Shown in pieces: positions 54,656 to 64,000 of a stretch of 64,000 nt of DNA; position 1 is the stretch's first letter, and every line of letters starts with the position of its first letter. Position numbers and translations under genes: made by a program. Source of the stretch: Fragilaria crotonensis (taxonomy: Eukaryota > Bacillariophyta > Fragilariophyceae > Fragilariales > Fragilariaceae); contig JAKSYS010000006.1 of assembly GCA_022925895.1 (NCBI GenBank), positions 124,001 to 188,000 on the forward strand, read 5' to 3'. The notes under the pieces were generated by a model. The model worked only from the letters and a program-made list of their open reading frames with translations, made no database searches and was not told where the DNA came from.

Positions 54656-57600
54656 CTACAGCTCATTGTGTCTCTTCATGGCATTGTACAACCGCCGCAG
54701 TCTCTTGCGATCCCAAGAGTTAAAAAAGGGCACATTGTCTCGAATTGTGAAGAGTGACTTGGTTCCGAAGCATTGCACACCCAGGCGCATGGCTTCCTTG
54801 GTCTCCTCCGAATAACCACTCCCTTGCATCTCCAACCCTCCCTGACCAGAAGATGTCAAACGTTTGTAAAAAGTCAGGAGACATAGACTTACGAAGAGGC
54901 CCTGCGACGCGAGCCACACGATGCACCGCCATGCGTCTTGGGGGGTTGAGGGGGGTAATTGCGGTGAAAAATGAAACTCCTCCTTGTGGACCTTGGTTTG
55001 GCTTCCAAAGTGACATGACGCCAAAAACCACACTGCTTCAGCAACAGCTTCGTCGTTGGGTCCGTAAAGGTATGCCATTAGGAATATCTTGTAGCATAGG
55101 ACTTCCAGCCTCTCGTTCTCATCCAAGCCGGGTATGCAAGGTCGGCACTCCGCAGCAACAGGTTCAGGTTTCTTGGAGATGGGCTGTGGCAAAAGGTCGT
55201 TGACAGCTGTACCGCGACTCTCGATACTTGGAATACTCTGAGACTGTTTCGAAGGCTGCTCGTTCAGTGTGATGATAATCCTATCCAACCAGGTGCGACT
55301 GACTTTAACAGTTGTGTCGGATTCTCTAGTGGTACTGACCTCTAGCTCCTCGCGTTGAAGATTTTGTTCCATCTGTTGTCCAATTGAAAAAACGAAAGCC
55401 GGATCACTCGAAGGTGTAGGAGGAAGCTTCAATAAATGGACTTTCCACCACGAAAGTCGTTCTCGTCCCCACCACTTTCGCGCCTCTTTCTCGGCGTGAT
55501 CGACAAAGAAACCCTTTCTTAAGAATTTGCATTCTTGGCATTTATGACACTTTTTCGAAGAACCCCCTAGGGGACCGAGCTCCCGCACCAGATTTCGCCA
55601 ATGGCTAATATCGGACGGGTCGTTCTCCAAATTCAACGCCAACTTGTCCGCAATGGCATTGCTATTAAGAGCATCTCTGAGTTTTAGTTCCCTCAATTGT
55701 GACGCTGTCAAAGGAGACACTTCCAGCATGTGCGTCGAGTGCAACACTCGAATATGCTGCCATACAAGCTCTGGGGATGTACTGCCCCTCCGTTTGCTAG
55801 GGCCAACAATGAGAGCAATCGTCTGACCCCATTCCAATATGGCAACGACCATTTCACTTGTTCGAGCCCCTTGTTGTAACTCGGCGAGCTGGAGGAAACT
55901 TCTCATTGCTTCGGCGGCATCAATTCTTGTTTCTTCGTACTTGGGCAACCGCTGCCTCACCTCGTGGGGCAAGTGTTCGGGTTGAGAATCCTGAGAAAAG
56001 TATGAGTCTACGTTTACAACTTTGCTCCTGAAGGAGGCATACCTAACGGCAGGACCTCCAATTTTTACACCTGAACAAAGGAGAAAACTGGACAGCCGCA
56101 ACGCTAGCAACCATGCATGGTAATCGATTTCCTCGGTTATCGAGGCACAACGGGTTTCGATGACCTTTGCTGCTTCGTTAAACACGTGTTCCAAGAGAGC
56201 TGCCAAAATCGTGCGAGATTTCGTTGCATTGCTAGGGTCATCCGTCAACATTCCGTTGCCTTCCATGAATTCCAGAGTTAGCCTCACGGTGTGAAACGGA
56301 GTCTTGTGGTCACCACGAGCAAAAATGTTGGCGGCCTCAGGGGGAAGCTCTCGAGCAATGATGCACATGGCGTAGATGAGGTGTACGCGAGGGAATGACT
56401 TTATTCCCGGACGTGTCTGAATCTCTTCCAGTACAAGAGACAGTTCGTCGGCGACAGTATTGACACGACGAAGAGAGCCAGCTTCAGAAGGGTCTTCATC
56501 GCCTTCAAATCCAGACGCAATCCTGTGATTGACTGCAAAGCGACAGTATTGCATCCATGCATGGTACTCCGCTACAGCGGGTACGTCTATGTCGACACCC
56601 TTGTTGTATTTGTTGATGAGGATTGTCGTGCAAACTTTGTTTCTTTTTAGGAGATGTTCCAGAAACGACACCATCGTCGCATGAGCTTCCACAAGAGTTT
56701 CTTTGTCAGCATTTGCAACTCTAGATAAAAGCGTCGCGAGGATTAGCTCAGCAGTTGCAGGCTTGACTCGTGCTAGACGCACCGCGTGAGCGTATGGATC
56801 TTCAGCACCAAACTGAACACTACAGATATCCGGAGGCTGTATTGGTTTTGGTGGCACAGCACCACTCAGAAATCGGAAGGACTCATCCTTGTGTGGATCA
56901 ATACATGCATCGTCCCTTGAAACGTTGCTTTCAATGACCTCGGGATCCAAGCCTGAGTCTTCCGACCCGTCCGAACTATCTACTGAATCCTCCTCTTCTG
57001 CTTCCATTTCTTGCAAACTTGAAGCATCCTTGTCGGACCCGCTGAGTCGGGCGATCACCTTATTCCGACGTGACTTCTCGGTATCAAACATAACTCCTCG
57101 ATGGGTGGAGCGACGCTTTCTCGTGTTGATTGTCAAGAGCTGTTCCGCAGCAGCGTTTCGATCCTGCCAGAGTCGTCGCTGAAAGACTTGGAAATTCCAT
57201 CCATGATGAGATGCTTCTCTCATAACAGCTTCGGGTCGTAAGTTGGGATTAACTTTGTACAGAGTTGCTAAGAATTTGTTTTGCTCTTCTTCGCTTGCAC
57301 ATGCCCCAGAAACCAAAGAACGTGCAATCACCTTCGAGACTGCTCCTTGATGAAAATGCACACCGGAGACAGGACAATTCAAGAGGTGCTGACGCTGAAC
57401 CATGTGCTTGACCTCGGCGATCGTGCTTTTCTGTGTCTTGCTGAAAGGAAAGAAATGATTTAACTTTGGTTCTGGTGGCAAATTCTGCTTTCGGATTCGC
57501 AGTTGGCTCGGATTAGGAATCTCAGGTATTGGTAGCGGGGCACGAAAACCTTGTTCCCAGTAGGTTTCGATGGGCTGTTCTGACAAAACCACTGCTTCAG

Positions 57601-58066
57601 TTCGCTTTCTCTTCCAATGCTTTCGTACCAACTGCTCAAAGACGCCTCCCTCGTCCACTTCCTTTCGAATGTCCACCTTTCGTTGTTTCCATCGATACTG
57701 AATCATGGCCAACTGCTGATGATGCTTCATCGCACGTTGACGGTCATCGGCCTGCGACTGAGATTCAAGATATAGTTCCGGTCCTCTTCTTCCTTTGGCG
57801 CGACTTCGACGCATCTGTCTTTTGGCCTGACCAGTGCCTGCGGTGATTGGTGTTGTTGATGTTGCTGATGTTTTTGCCGTCGTTGTCGCCGTTTGCGTCG
57901 GTCCAAGGCCATAGAATTCATCCACGGATTGCTGCTGTTTCGCCTTGTTGTTCGCAGTGGCGACAGCCGGAATGGAATCAACTCCATTGTTGTACAGTGA
58001 TGATTGAGAGTATATGAGCTGACTGAGTAACGGAGGCTCGTCATTGTCGCCGCCGTCGCCATTCAT
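54656..58066 (-). CDS. Large conserved-looking protein of unknown function
   Basis: The protein has 1136 residues from ATG 58066 with no frame break. The N-terminus is Asn/Thr/Gln-rich with a basic stretch (AKRQMRRSRAKGRRGPE) that could be a nuclear signal. The middle and C-terminal parts are mostly helical and rich in hydrophobic repeats (RLTLEFMEGNGML; YHAWLLALRLSSFLL; AVAEAVWFLASCHF). A Cys cluster (KKCHKCQECKF) lies near residue 835. An acidic stretch around residues 350-375 divides two halves. The layout suggests a helical-repeat scaffold with a nuclear role, but I recognise no family and do not assign one. Confidence 0.7.
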   Translation of the reverse strand: MNGDGGDNDEPPLLSQLIYSQSSLYNNGVDSIPAVATANNKAKQQQSVDEFYGLGPTQTATTTAKTSATSTTPITAGTGQAKRQMRRSRAKGRRGPELYLESQSQADDRQRAMKHHQQLAMIQYRWKQRKVDIRKEVDEGGVFEQLVRKHWKRKRTEAVVLSEQPIETYWEQGFRAPLPIPEIPNPSQLRIRKQNLPPEPKLNHFFPFSKTQKSTIAEVKHMVQRQHLLNCPVSGVHFHQGAVSKVIARSLVSGACASEEEQNKFLATLYKVNPNLRPEAVMREASHHGWNFQVFQRRLWQDRNAAAEQLLTINTRKRRSTHRGVMFDTEKSRRNKVIARLSGSDKDASSLQEMEAEEEDSVDSSDGSEDSGLDPEVIESNVSRDDACIDPHKDESFRFLSGAVPPKPIQPPDICSVQFGAEDPYAHAVRLARVKPATAELILATLLSRVANADKETLVEAHATMVSFLEHLLKRNKVCTTILINKYNKGVDIDVPAVAEYHAWMQYCRFAVNHRIASGFEGDEDPSEAGSLRRVNTVADELSLVLEEIQTRPGIKSFPRVHLIYAMCIIARELPPEAANIFARGDHKTPFHTVRLTLEFMEGNGMLTDDPSNATKSRTILAALLEHVFNEAAKVIETRCASITEEIDYHAWLLALRLSSFLLCSGVKIGGPAVRYASFRSKVVNVDSYFSQDSQPEHLPHEVRQRLPKYEETRIDAAEAMRSFLQLAELQQGARTSEMVVAILEWGQTIALIVGPSKRRGSTSPELVWQHIRVLHSTHMLEVSPLTASQLRELKLRDALNSNAIADKLALNLENDPSDISHWRNLVRELGPLGGSSKKCHKCQECKFLRKGFFVDHAEKEARKWWGRERLSWWKVHLLKLPPTPSSDPAFVFSIGQQMEQNLQREELEVSTTRESDTTVKVSRTWLDRIIITLNEQPSKQSQSIPSIESRGTAVNDLLPQPISKKPEPVAAECRPCIPGLDENERLEVLCYKIFLMAYLYGPNDEAVAEAVWFLASCHFGSQTKVHKEEFHFSPQLPPSTPQDAWRCIVWLASQGLFVSLCLLTFYKRLTSSGQGGLEMQGSGYSEETKEAMRLGVQCFGTKSLFTIRDNVPFFNSWDRKRLRRLYNAMKRHNEL

Positions 58067-58617
58067 TGCTTGGATCAAGTATTGTCAAGATCATATCTCA
58101 AGATGAAGGCTGCATGTTGGCGTGATTATGTCAACAACGTGAATTCGCAATCTCCACGCGGAGGTCAATCACGGACGTGACGGGCAATGGACATGAATTT
58201 CCATCTCGACTGCACCTGTAAAAAACATGGTTATCTTCCGAGTACAAGTCGGGCGACGTACGTACGTGGTAGGACATGTTGCGCGTCAGATTGTCCATAT
58301 AGAGTCATAAAGATGACTTGTTCAAGAATACTACGAGTATGAATATATGTCATAGTTTGCACTCCAGTGCACGTACAGTACCTATTCCGAGTAGTTGTAC
58401 TCAGTACCCGTACCGGTACCCACACAACCATGTACACAGTGCTTAATGCAACTAAAGTACTACTACTACGGTAGTGTGCAGTAGTGTAGTGTAGTGTAGT
58501 ATGTGTACATGTATCTCATGTATGACCTCTACATAATTGTACTGTACCTGTTACACTCTGTTCATCCCTATCGTCGTCTGTCGCATCATCATTTATAGAT
58601 TTATACCACCCGCGACC
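58067..58617. other. Divergent promoter region
   Basis: The region separates two divergent genes by about 550 bp and presumably carries both promoters. It holds many GTAC-type palindromes (58,370-58,500: GTACCGGTAC, GTACTACTACTACGG). No core promoter element is certain. Confidence 0.45.
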
Positions 58618-61581
58618 ATGGCGACTTCGGCTGCACCGGCGCCACCAACAAGTCTCGCAGCAACGCCGACGGAACCAGCTTCCCCTTCGATACAGGACAG
58701 TCATGACCAAGAGCTGAGAACGACGAGAGAAGTCTCCGACACGGACGAGGAAGTGAAAGTCTCAACACCGCCTCAAGCTGGCTTAAATGACAGAGCACTG
58801 CATTACAAAGCTGAAGGCAATCGTTACTACGGAAACAAAGAATACGCAAAGGCAGCTACTGCATATAAATTGGGTTTGGCACTCGACAATTCTGACACCC
58901 ATGATTTGGAAGTTGCCTTACGATCTAATTTGGCCATGGTCTTGTTGAAAATGGAAAAGTTCGACGCCGTCGAGGACGAATGTACTATTGCTCTGGCGTT
59001 GGACTCGACACAAACAAAACTGTGGTATCGTCGTGCTCTGGCACGCGAAAAGATGTACCAGTGGGCTGCGGCATCGGCCGACTTGCAAAAATGTTTGGAA
59101 TTACTAAACGATGGGGGCGACGTGAGTGTGCAAAAGGTGGCAACTGCGGCTCTGCAGCGCATTTCGCAGAATCTGCTACTAACAGCGGCGGACTTGAATC
59201 AAGATTATGCATCTCAGCGAAACTCGGTATTGACGTTGCTGGAAGCACGACAGAGAGCTCTCCAACCGGCAGTTACCAAGGAGGGAGAAGCGTTCTTTTT
59301 GTTAGATTATGGATGGTGGAGACTCTGGTGTTCAAAGTCGAATTTTTTCCCAAAGCCTAATGGATCCAAAGGTGCCTTCCTGCAAGTATTGGCATTACTG
59401 CCACCTGGCGCTGTGTGTCCACATATTTCCGACGATGATTGTGGGGATGAGCTTGGCCCCATTGATAACTCGGGTCTCCTCCTGAATCACGAGGACTCGT
59501 TCATTCGACAATGGTTCGCCGGGGAAAAGATTATTCCCAACTTAGTACGAGGACATCATTACGAACTGATTCCTCGTGAAGTCTATCAAGCTTTTGTGGC
59601 ATGGTACGGTGAATCGACACATCCTAGTTGTCGACGTTCTAATGCTGAGGGGATTGTCACGCTATATGGAACGGATTGCTTGGAAATAGAGTTTTTCAAC
59701 ACGTGCAAGGCATGCCGAGCGCCCCATGCAAAATCCCGCTGCTTTCGATGTTTGGATGCATATTACTGTGGGCGTGCGTGTCAAGAATCGCACTGGCCGT
59801 ACCACAAGACGCAGTGTGGAATTCCTCAGGAGGATCGCAACGGAGAAGTTGGTTTCCATAATCTGGGCAATACGTGCTTTATGAATTCAGCACTCCAGTG
59901 CTTGAGTCATGCGACGCCTCTCACACGCCACTTTTTGTCGAATGGATTTTTGCAAGATCTCAATGTACACAATCCTCTGGGAACTGGTGGCAAGCTTGCG
60001 CGTGCCTATGGTCAAGTCATGCGGGAGGTGTGGATGGTCGGGCCTTCTGCCGTGTCTCCGACAACCTTGAAACGAGCAATCTCTATTTTCGCACCTCGTT
60101 TCGCGGGATGTTCGCAACACGATGCGCAAGAGTTCCTCGCGTACCTTCTGGATGGGCTTCACGAAGATTTAAATCGGATTCGGGAAGCACCCTATGTAGA
60201 ACTGCCGGATGTTAATGAGAACAGCGCCATGGCAATCGCTGGGGCTGATGCATGGCATGCCCATCAACGACGCAATGACTCGTTGGTTATGAGCACCTTT
60301 TATGGGCAATTCAAATCAACATGCGTCTGCCCTCAATGCAAATGTGTGTCAGTGAGCTTTGATGCTTTCAATCACTTGTCGTTGGAAATTCCGCAGACGC
60401 AATCGAATCGTTTCATTCCCATTCTGTTGTTTAACAATTGTGGCACTCCACCAGCAAGATGGATGGTGGAAGTGCGACGAGGCAGTTTTGTGGCCGATTT
60501 GCGCCAAGCATTGTCGGATTTGTGTGGGATCCCATCACAACGAATAGCACTTTGTGACATATACGAGTACGCCATGTATGAAATACTACAGGACAACAAG
60601 AAAGTTGATGCCATTCGCACCACCGACTTGCTCGCTGCCTTTGATGTCGATCCATACACCAATACCACAGTCCATGTCATTTGCACGCATTGCTCTCTGA
60701 CTGAAGAAGGGGAACGCCAACCGTTTGGATTTCCATTCCTCACTTCTTTCAGTGCCGAGTTTACTTGTCGACAAGTGTACGATCATTTGTGGGAGCGAAT
60801 AAAGTATGTCCCGGGCATTCAAGAAGAGTGGGTACAGCTGTGCGTGACGGACAACAATTCGAAGCCTCGTGCCGTCTTCCCTCAAGAATCGGCATTTATT
60901 CCCAAGGATTCAGACAGCAAGATCGTTGAATTCTTAGGTCAGGGTTGCACTGAGCGGTTTCTATTTGTATCGTTCGAATGGAGGGGCATTGAATATTTCG
61001 ACAAGACAATGTTTGTGCAGGTAGTGAATCATGCAAGCTATATCGAGGGTTTGAAACGAGAACGTACTATGGGAGCCGGCCGGACCGTGACGCTCGATCA
61101 GTGCTTGCAAACCTTCACCCGCCCCGAGCGGTTGGACGAAAACAACAAGTGGTATTGCAGAAGGTGCCAGGAACATGTGTGCGCTATGAAGACCATGGAG
61201 CTGTGGCGCCTCCCCAACGTATTGGTGGTGCATTTAAAGCGCTTCGAGTTCAAGAATGCGCTACGTCGCGACAAACTTGATACATTTGTTGACTTCGAAA
61301 TGGAAGGCTTGGACATGTCCAAGTACGTCAGTCACGCCAAGAAGACCGACTTCGTGCAAGACGAAATCCCGGCAATCTATGATCTTTTTGCGGTTACGAA
61401 TCATTACGGGCGGCTTGGCTTCGGACACTACACTGCCTTCGCTCGGTATTGGGATGAGAAGGAAGACATGTCGAAGGACTGGAGTCTCTTTGACGACTCC
61501 TCGGTACGACCGGTTTCGCCCGACAGTGTCTTGACGCCCGCTGCGTATGTTCTTTTTTATCGGCGAAGGAAATTCAACTAA
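58618..61581 (+). CDS. Ubiquitin-specific protease with TPR and MYND domains
   Basis: The ATG at 58618 (context CGACCATGG) gives 987 residues. Two or more TPR units near the start (ALHYKAEGNRYYGNKEYAKA; AVEDECTIALALDSTQTKLWY; RRALAREKMYQW) are of the co-chaperone-adaptor type. A MYND zinc finger follows at about 362-400 (CKACRAPHAKSRCFRC...YYCGRACQ...HWPYHKTQC). The rest is a peptidase C19 domain. The Cys box is HNLGNTCFMNSALQCL with the nucleophile at about residue 420 (codon 59875). A structural zinc site has CPQC and CRRC pairs, and the His box is GFGHYTAFARY (codon 61426), followed by WSLFDDSSVRPV. It would remove ubiquitin from proteins; TPR and MYND would choose partners. Catalytic residues are intact. 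Confidence 0.93.
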   Translation: MATSAAPAPPTSLAATPTEPASPSIQDSHDQELRTTREVSDTDEEVKVSTPPQAGLNDRALHYKAEGNRYYGNKEYAKAATAYKLGLALDNSDTHDLEVALRSNLAMVLLKMEKFDAVEDECTIALALDSTQTKLWYRRALAREKMYQWAAASADLQKCLELLNDGGDVSVQKVATAALQRISQNLLLTAADLNQDYASQRNSVLTLLEARQRALQPAVTKEGEAFFLLDYGWWRLWCSKSNFFPKPNGSKGAFLQVLALLPPGAVCPHISDDDCGDELGPIDNSGLLLNHEDSFIRQWFAGEKIIPNLVRGHHYELIPREVYQAFVAWYGESTHPSCRRSNAEGIVTLYGTDCLEIEFFNTCKACRAPHAKSRCFRCLDAYYCGRACQESHWPYHKTQCGIPQEDRNGEVGFHNLGNTCFMNSALQCLSHATPLTRHFLSNGFLQDLNVHNPLGTGGKLARAYGQVMREVWMVGPSAVSPTTLKRAISIFAPRFAGCSQHDAQEFLAYLLDGLHEDLNRIREAPYVELPDVNENSAMAIAGADAWHAHQRRNDSLVMSTFYGQFKSTCVCPQCKCVSVSFDAFNHLSLEIPQTQSNRFIPILLFNNCGTPPARWMVEVRRGSFVADLRQALSDLCGIPSQRIALCDIYEYAMYEILQDNKKVDAIRTTDLLAAFDVDPYTNTTVHVICTHCSLTEEGERQPFGFPFLTSFSAEFTCRQVYDHLWERIKYVPGIQEEWVQLCVTDNNSKPRAVFPQESAFIPKDSDSKIVEFLGQGCTERFLFVSFEWRGIEYFDKTMFVQVVNHASYIEGLKRERTMGAGRTVTLDQCLQTFTRPERLDENNKWYCRRCQEHVCAMKTMELWRLPNVLVVHLKRFEFKNALRRDKLDTFVDFEMEGLDMSKYVSHAKKTDFVQDEIPAIYDLFAVTNHYGRLGFGHYTAFARYWDEKEDMSKDWSLFDDSSVRPVSPDSVLTPAAYVLFYRRRKFN

Positions 61582-61880
61582 GGGCAATAACTCCTCGGAA
61601 GGGCTGCACAAGCTGTTTAAGTCGAGGTCTGGCAAAATGCCAAGCAGGAACCCATGCTGCAAAGGTATTAGACGTGTGAAAGATAATTGTTTCACTTCTA
61701 CTAGAAAATTGTGTATGGCTTGCTTGATGTCAAGTCAAGCAAAATGTATTGACCGAAGGCATAAAATCTCAAACTTGAATAAATCACCTGGTATTTGGTT
61801 CTCGAACGGCCAACGCATCTGCTCAAAGGGTTTCGAATACTTCTCATGGTATTGGGCGCTTGGACGGCCAACGGGTCTGC

Positions 61881-62744
61881 TCAAAGGCCTGGCAGCAAGC
61901 TCGTCGTTACTAAGCAATTGTCTCCGTCGTCGGAGAAATAGTCGTCATCCAGCGGCATAAACGTTCTCTCCTGCTTTTTTCTCCTTCCGAACCCCAGGAA
62001 GTTCTTTCGCTCCGCATTCTGTTCACTGCTGTCGGCGCTAGCGTCTTCTGAATTGTTCTGCGTCTGCTCTTTTGTTGATTCCTGGGAATTGCGCCTTAGT
62101 GGCCAAATGTTCTTTCGTTGATCGGTGGAGCCTTGGTCCCGAAATCCTTCACTGTCGTCTGCCGTATCGGCAGATCGAGTTTCTTTCCGTTCTTTCATTG
62201 ATTCCATCCTCAGTTGCCGCTTCTCTTGTCGAGCATTCCTTCCACTTGCATGCTCCAACGACCCTTTTTCCAGAAAGCCTTCACTCTCGATGACTGTTCC
62301 AAACTCCGAAAAGTTGGAACCATTGGCAGTAGATTTACTTTTCTGATGTAACATGATCATTTTCTGTTGAAGAGAACGCAAAGCTTCCCGAAATGACGTG
62401 ATTGCGCGGTCAAGCTCTGACAAATAATCGTCATCGATAATGTTCCTGGGGTATTCCTGAATAAACAGCACTTCATCATTACCGCCCCATTCCAGTTTTC
62501 CAACGCCTCCATTTTTCCTCTTTGACCAGGCCTTGAGGAAGGCCCGAATTTCAACATCCGGGACACCATCTGGAAACGTAAAGACAGTAGAGCAAAGCTT
62601 CAGACCCTTTCTCTTGTGGTAATCAACATAGACAAAAAAGTTTCCAAGCGAGAGGGTAAACGACCGAGGAGGGTCGAAGGTCAGGGATAGTGGTTCTGGC
62701 AACTTCCAGAGCTGTTTCTGAAGCTGTTGTTGGTGTTCATTCAT
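61881..62744 (-). CDS. Hypothetical protein with a small folded N-terminal domain
   Basis: The protein has 287 residues. The first 150 residues look folded: LTFDPPRSFTLSLGNFFVYVD, then LCSTVFTFPDGVPDVEIRAFL, LEWGGNDEVLFIQEYPRNII and a helix (LSELDRAITSFREALRSLQQ). This alternating beta-then-helix pattern recalls small chaperone-like (CesT/YbjN) folds, but the resemblance is weak. The C-terminal half is charged, Gln/Ser-rich and probably disordered. It converges with the protease gene. Confidence 0.55.
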   Translation of the reverse strand: MNEHQQQLQKQLWKLPEPLSLTFDPPRSFTLSLGNFFVYVDYHKRKGLKLCSTVFTFPDGVPDVEIRAFLKAWSKRKNGGVGKLEWGGNDEVLFIQEYPRNIIDDDYLSELDRAITSFREALRSLQQKMIMLHQKSKSTANGSNFSEFGTVIESEGFLEKGSLEHASGRNARQEKRQLRMESMKERKETRSADTADDSEGFRDQGSTDQRKNIWPLRRNSQESTKEQTQNNSEDASADSSEQNAERKNFLGFGRRKKQERTFMPLDDDYFSDDGDNCLVTTSLLPGL

Positions 62745-64000
62745 TGTTGATTTTGTCGTTTGTATGGATCGTCAAAGCTCTTGTCAGACGCTCAAAGGAG
62801 CCATCAATTGTGCAATCTTTTTTCCCTTTGGGCAGTTTGGGAGTTTAGGTTGTCGAACCGTTCGTGCTTGCCCAAGATGTAATCCGCACACGGGAGTATG
62901 AAAGAACTTGCGCCGAGCGATGCATTTCTGTTTGGTAGCAGTCCACACATGCCGTGAGAGTCGTACATACAGAAAAAACGAGCACAACGCTGATACAGTA
63001 CCATAGGGTATAGGGTACTTGGCGCTATGTATCATACGGATAGCTACCGGTAGCGGACACGAGTTCCGCATACTTCATGTGGTCATCATAAATTTGTGAC
63101 TATAGTATGTGCGATTCAGAACCATCCACTGGCCTTGACACCTTTCGTTTCAGGCTTATGCAGAAGCAACAGATGGTTCCAACATTTAATCTTTAAGAAA
63201 ATCGAAAAGTGTCTGTTTCTGACAGACGCAATACAATGTTCACACAAAAAAGTATTTAAGTGTCGTAGGGTGAGTGACATTAGGTGCGATTTGAAACATT
63301 TATGGCCATCTGCGGGACTTGCACATAATTCTCCGATACTCCGATTGCACGAGTACAACGCAACCTACAATCATACTACAGTTTCTCACATAGGACATCA
63401 TACTGGACTACTACCTTTCTACGTAATACCGGAACAATGATGTGTAAGACTTTTTCATAGCGTCGACGAAGACGCGACACGCGGAGCCACCAAAACGTGA
63501 CGATCAAGCTTGCAGAAGAATGCGACACAGGAACTCCCGTACCCGAACCTAAGAAAATCGAACTTTTCAATTTTTCCTGTCAAGCACGACAACATTCATC
63601 AGACAAACTACACCGACTACAGTAATTAGTCTGGTCCAGACTATTTTCGAACATGGCTTTTTTCGACCACCCACATATATTACTGTGGACCAGACTATTT
63701 TGGAATCCAGACTATTAGGGTGCTTCGGAATTAAAAGTGGACCAGACTAATAATAAATATTCCAAAATAGTATGGATTTATTCTGAAGCTTCGGAATCAA
63801 CCTGGACCAGAGTAATTCACCAACTCCACAGGAAAGATGAATTCCTATTAACAAGCACACCAGACGACAAGTACAAGTTACAAGTTACAAGTACTCCGAG
63901 TACTTTGTAGACCAGACTACAAGTAGACGTATACAAGTTACAAGTACTCCGAGTACTGGATCACTTCGTACTCAGGACTCTGGACTACGAACTCGTACTC
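62745..64000. other. Gene-free stretch with repeated words
   Basis: No supported gene. From about 63,625 to 63,920 the word GGACCAGACTA recurs at least four times, once in inverted orientation (TAGTCTGGTCC). GTACTCCGAGTAC palindromes follow to the end of the window. The first 100 bp may contain the promoter of the gene at 62744. Confidence 0.4.

Overview
The window looks like nuclear DNA of a photosynthetic stramenopile, most likely a pennate diatom. Short introns with GT-AG borders are visible in two genes. Two predicted plastid proteins (a CcdA-type thiol transporter and a peptide chain release factor 2) carry a hydrophobic signal segment followed by an AF-x-P-like cleavage motif (AHA|FVSP and QA|FSP), the bipartite targeting style of diatom plastids. 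Long gene-poor stretches are rich in GTAC-containing palindromes. The species cannot be fixed from sequence alone.

Positions 1-12,400 are a local duplication zone. An intact membrane J-protein gene (1350-2696) has two decayed copies (4806-5215 and 7310-8150). An intact, divergent mitochondrial-carrier-like gene (8216-9772, minus) has a decayed copy downstream of the first J-protein gene (2834-3055). An intact FAD-dependent, carotenoid-desaturase-like amine oxidase (5490-7265) has a decayed copy at about 11880-12380, in which many CpG sites have become TpG or CpA. The blocks have kept different genes alive, a pattern of reciprocal loss.

Positions 13,111-22,986 form a candidate composite DNA transposon of about 9.9 kb. 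Both ends carry a (CAT/ATC)n microsatellite joined to a short inverted motif ending in CCAAATCTCTGG. Inside are an intact intron-bearing gene of unknown function, a cluster of subterminal repeats, a gene whose C-terminal half has the HxD...H...R ligand pattern of Fe(II)/2-oxoglutarate dioxygenases, and a convergent large transposase. The last two genes are each broken by frameshifts. This is the best candidate in the window for a poorly described system. A relic of a second, similar transposase may lie at 23,711.

Positions 29,183-40,075 hold a young Ty1/copia retrotransposon in minus orientation. It has near-identical 588/589-bp LTRs and a 5-bp target duplication (CGTCG). A 2.8-kb piggyBac-like transposon has inserted into its 3' LTR with a CTAG target duplication; the other LTR preserves the empty site.

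Positions 41,289-64,000 are the gene-rich part: plastid CcdA, zuotin/DNAJC2-type ribosome-associated J-protein, plastid RF2, a ferroportin-like transporter with a frame break, two large unrecognised proteins, a ubiquitin-specific protease with TPR and MYND domains, and a small conserved-looking hypothetical protein. The intergenic spaces contain several miniature inverted-repeat elements and palindrome clusters. Several genes bear on protein and metal homeostasis, but nothing indicates that they are co-regulated.
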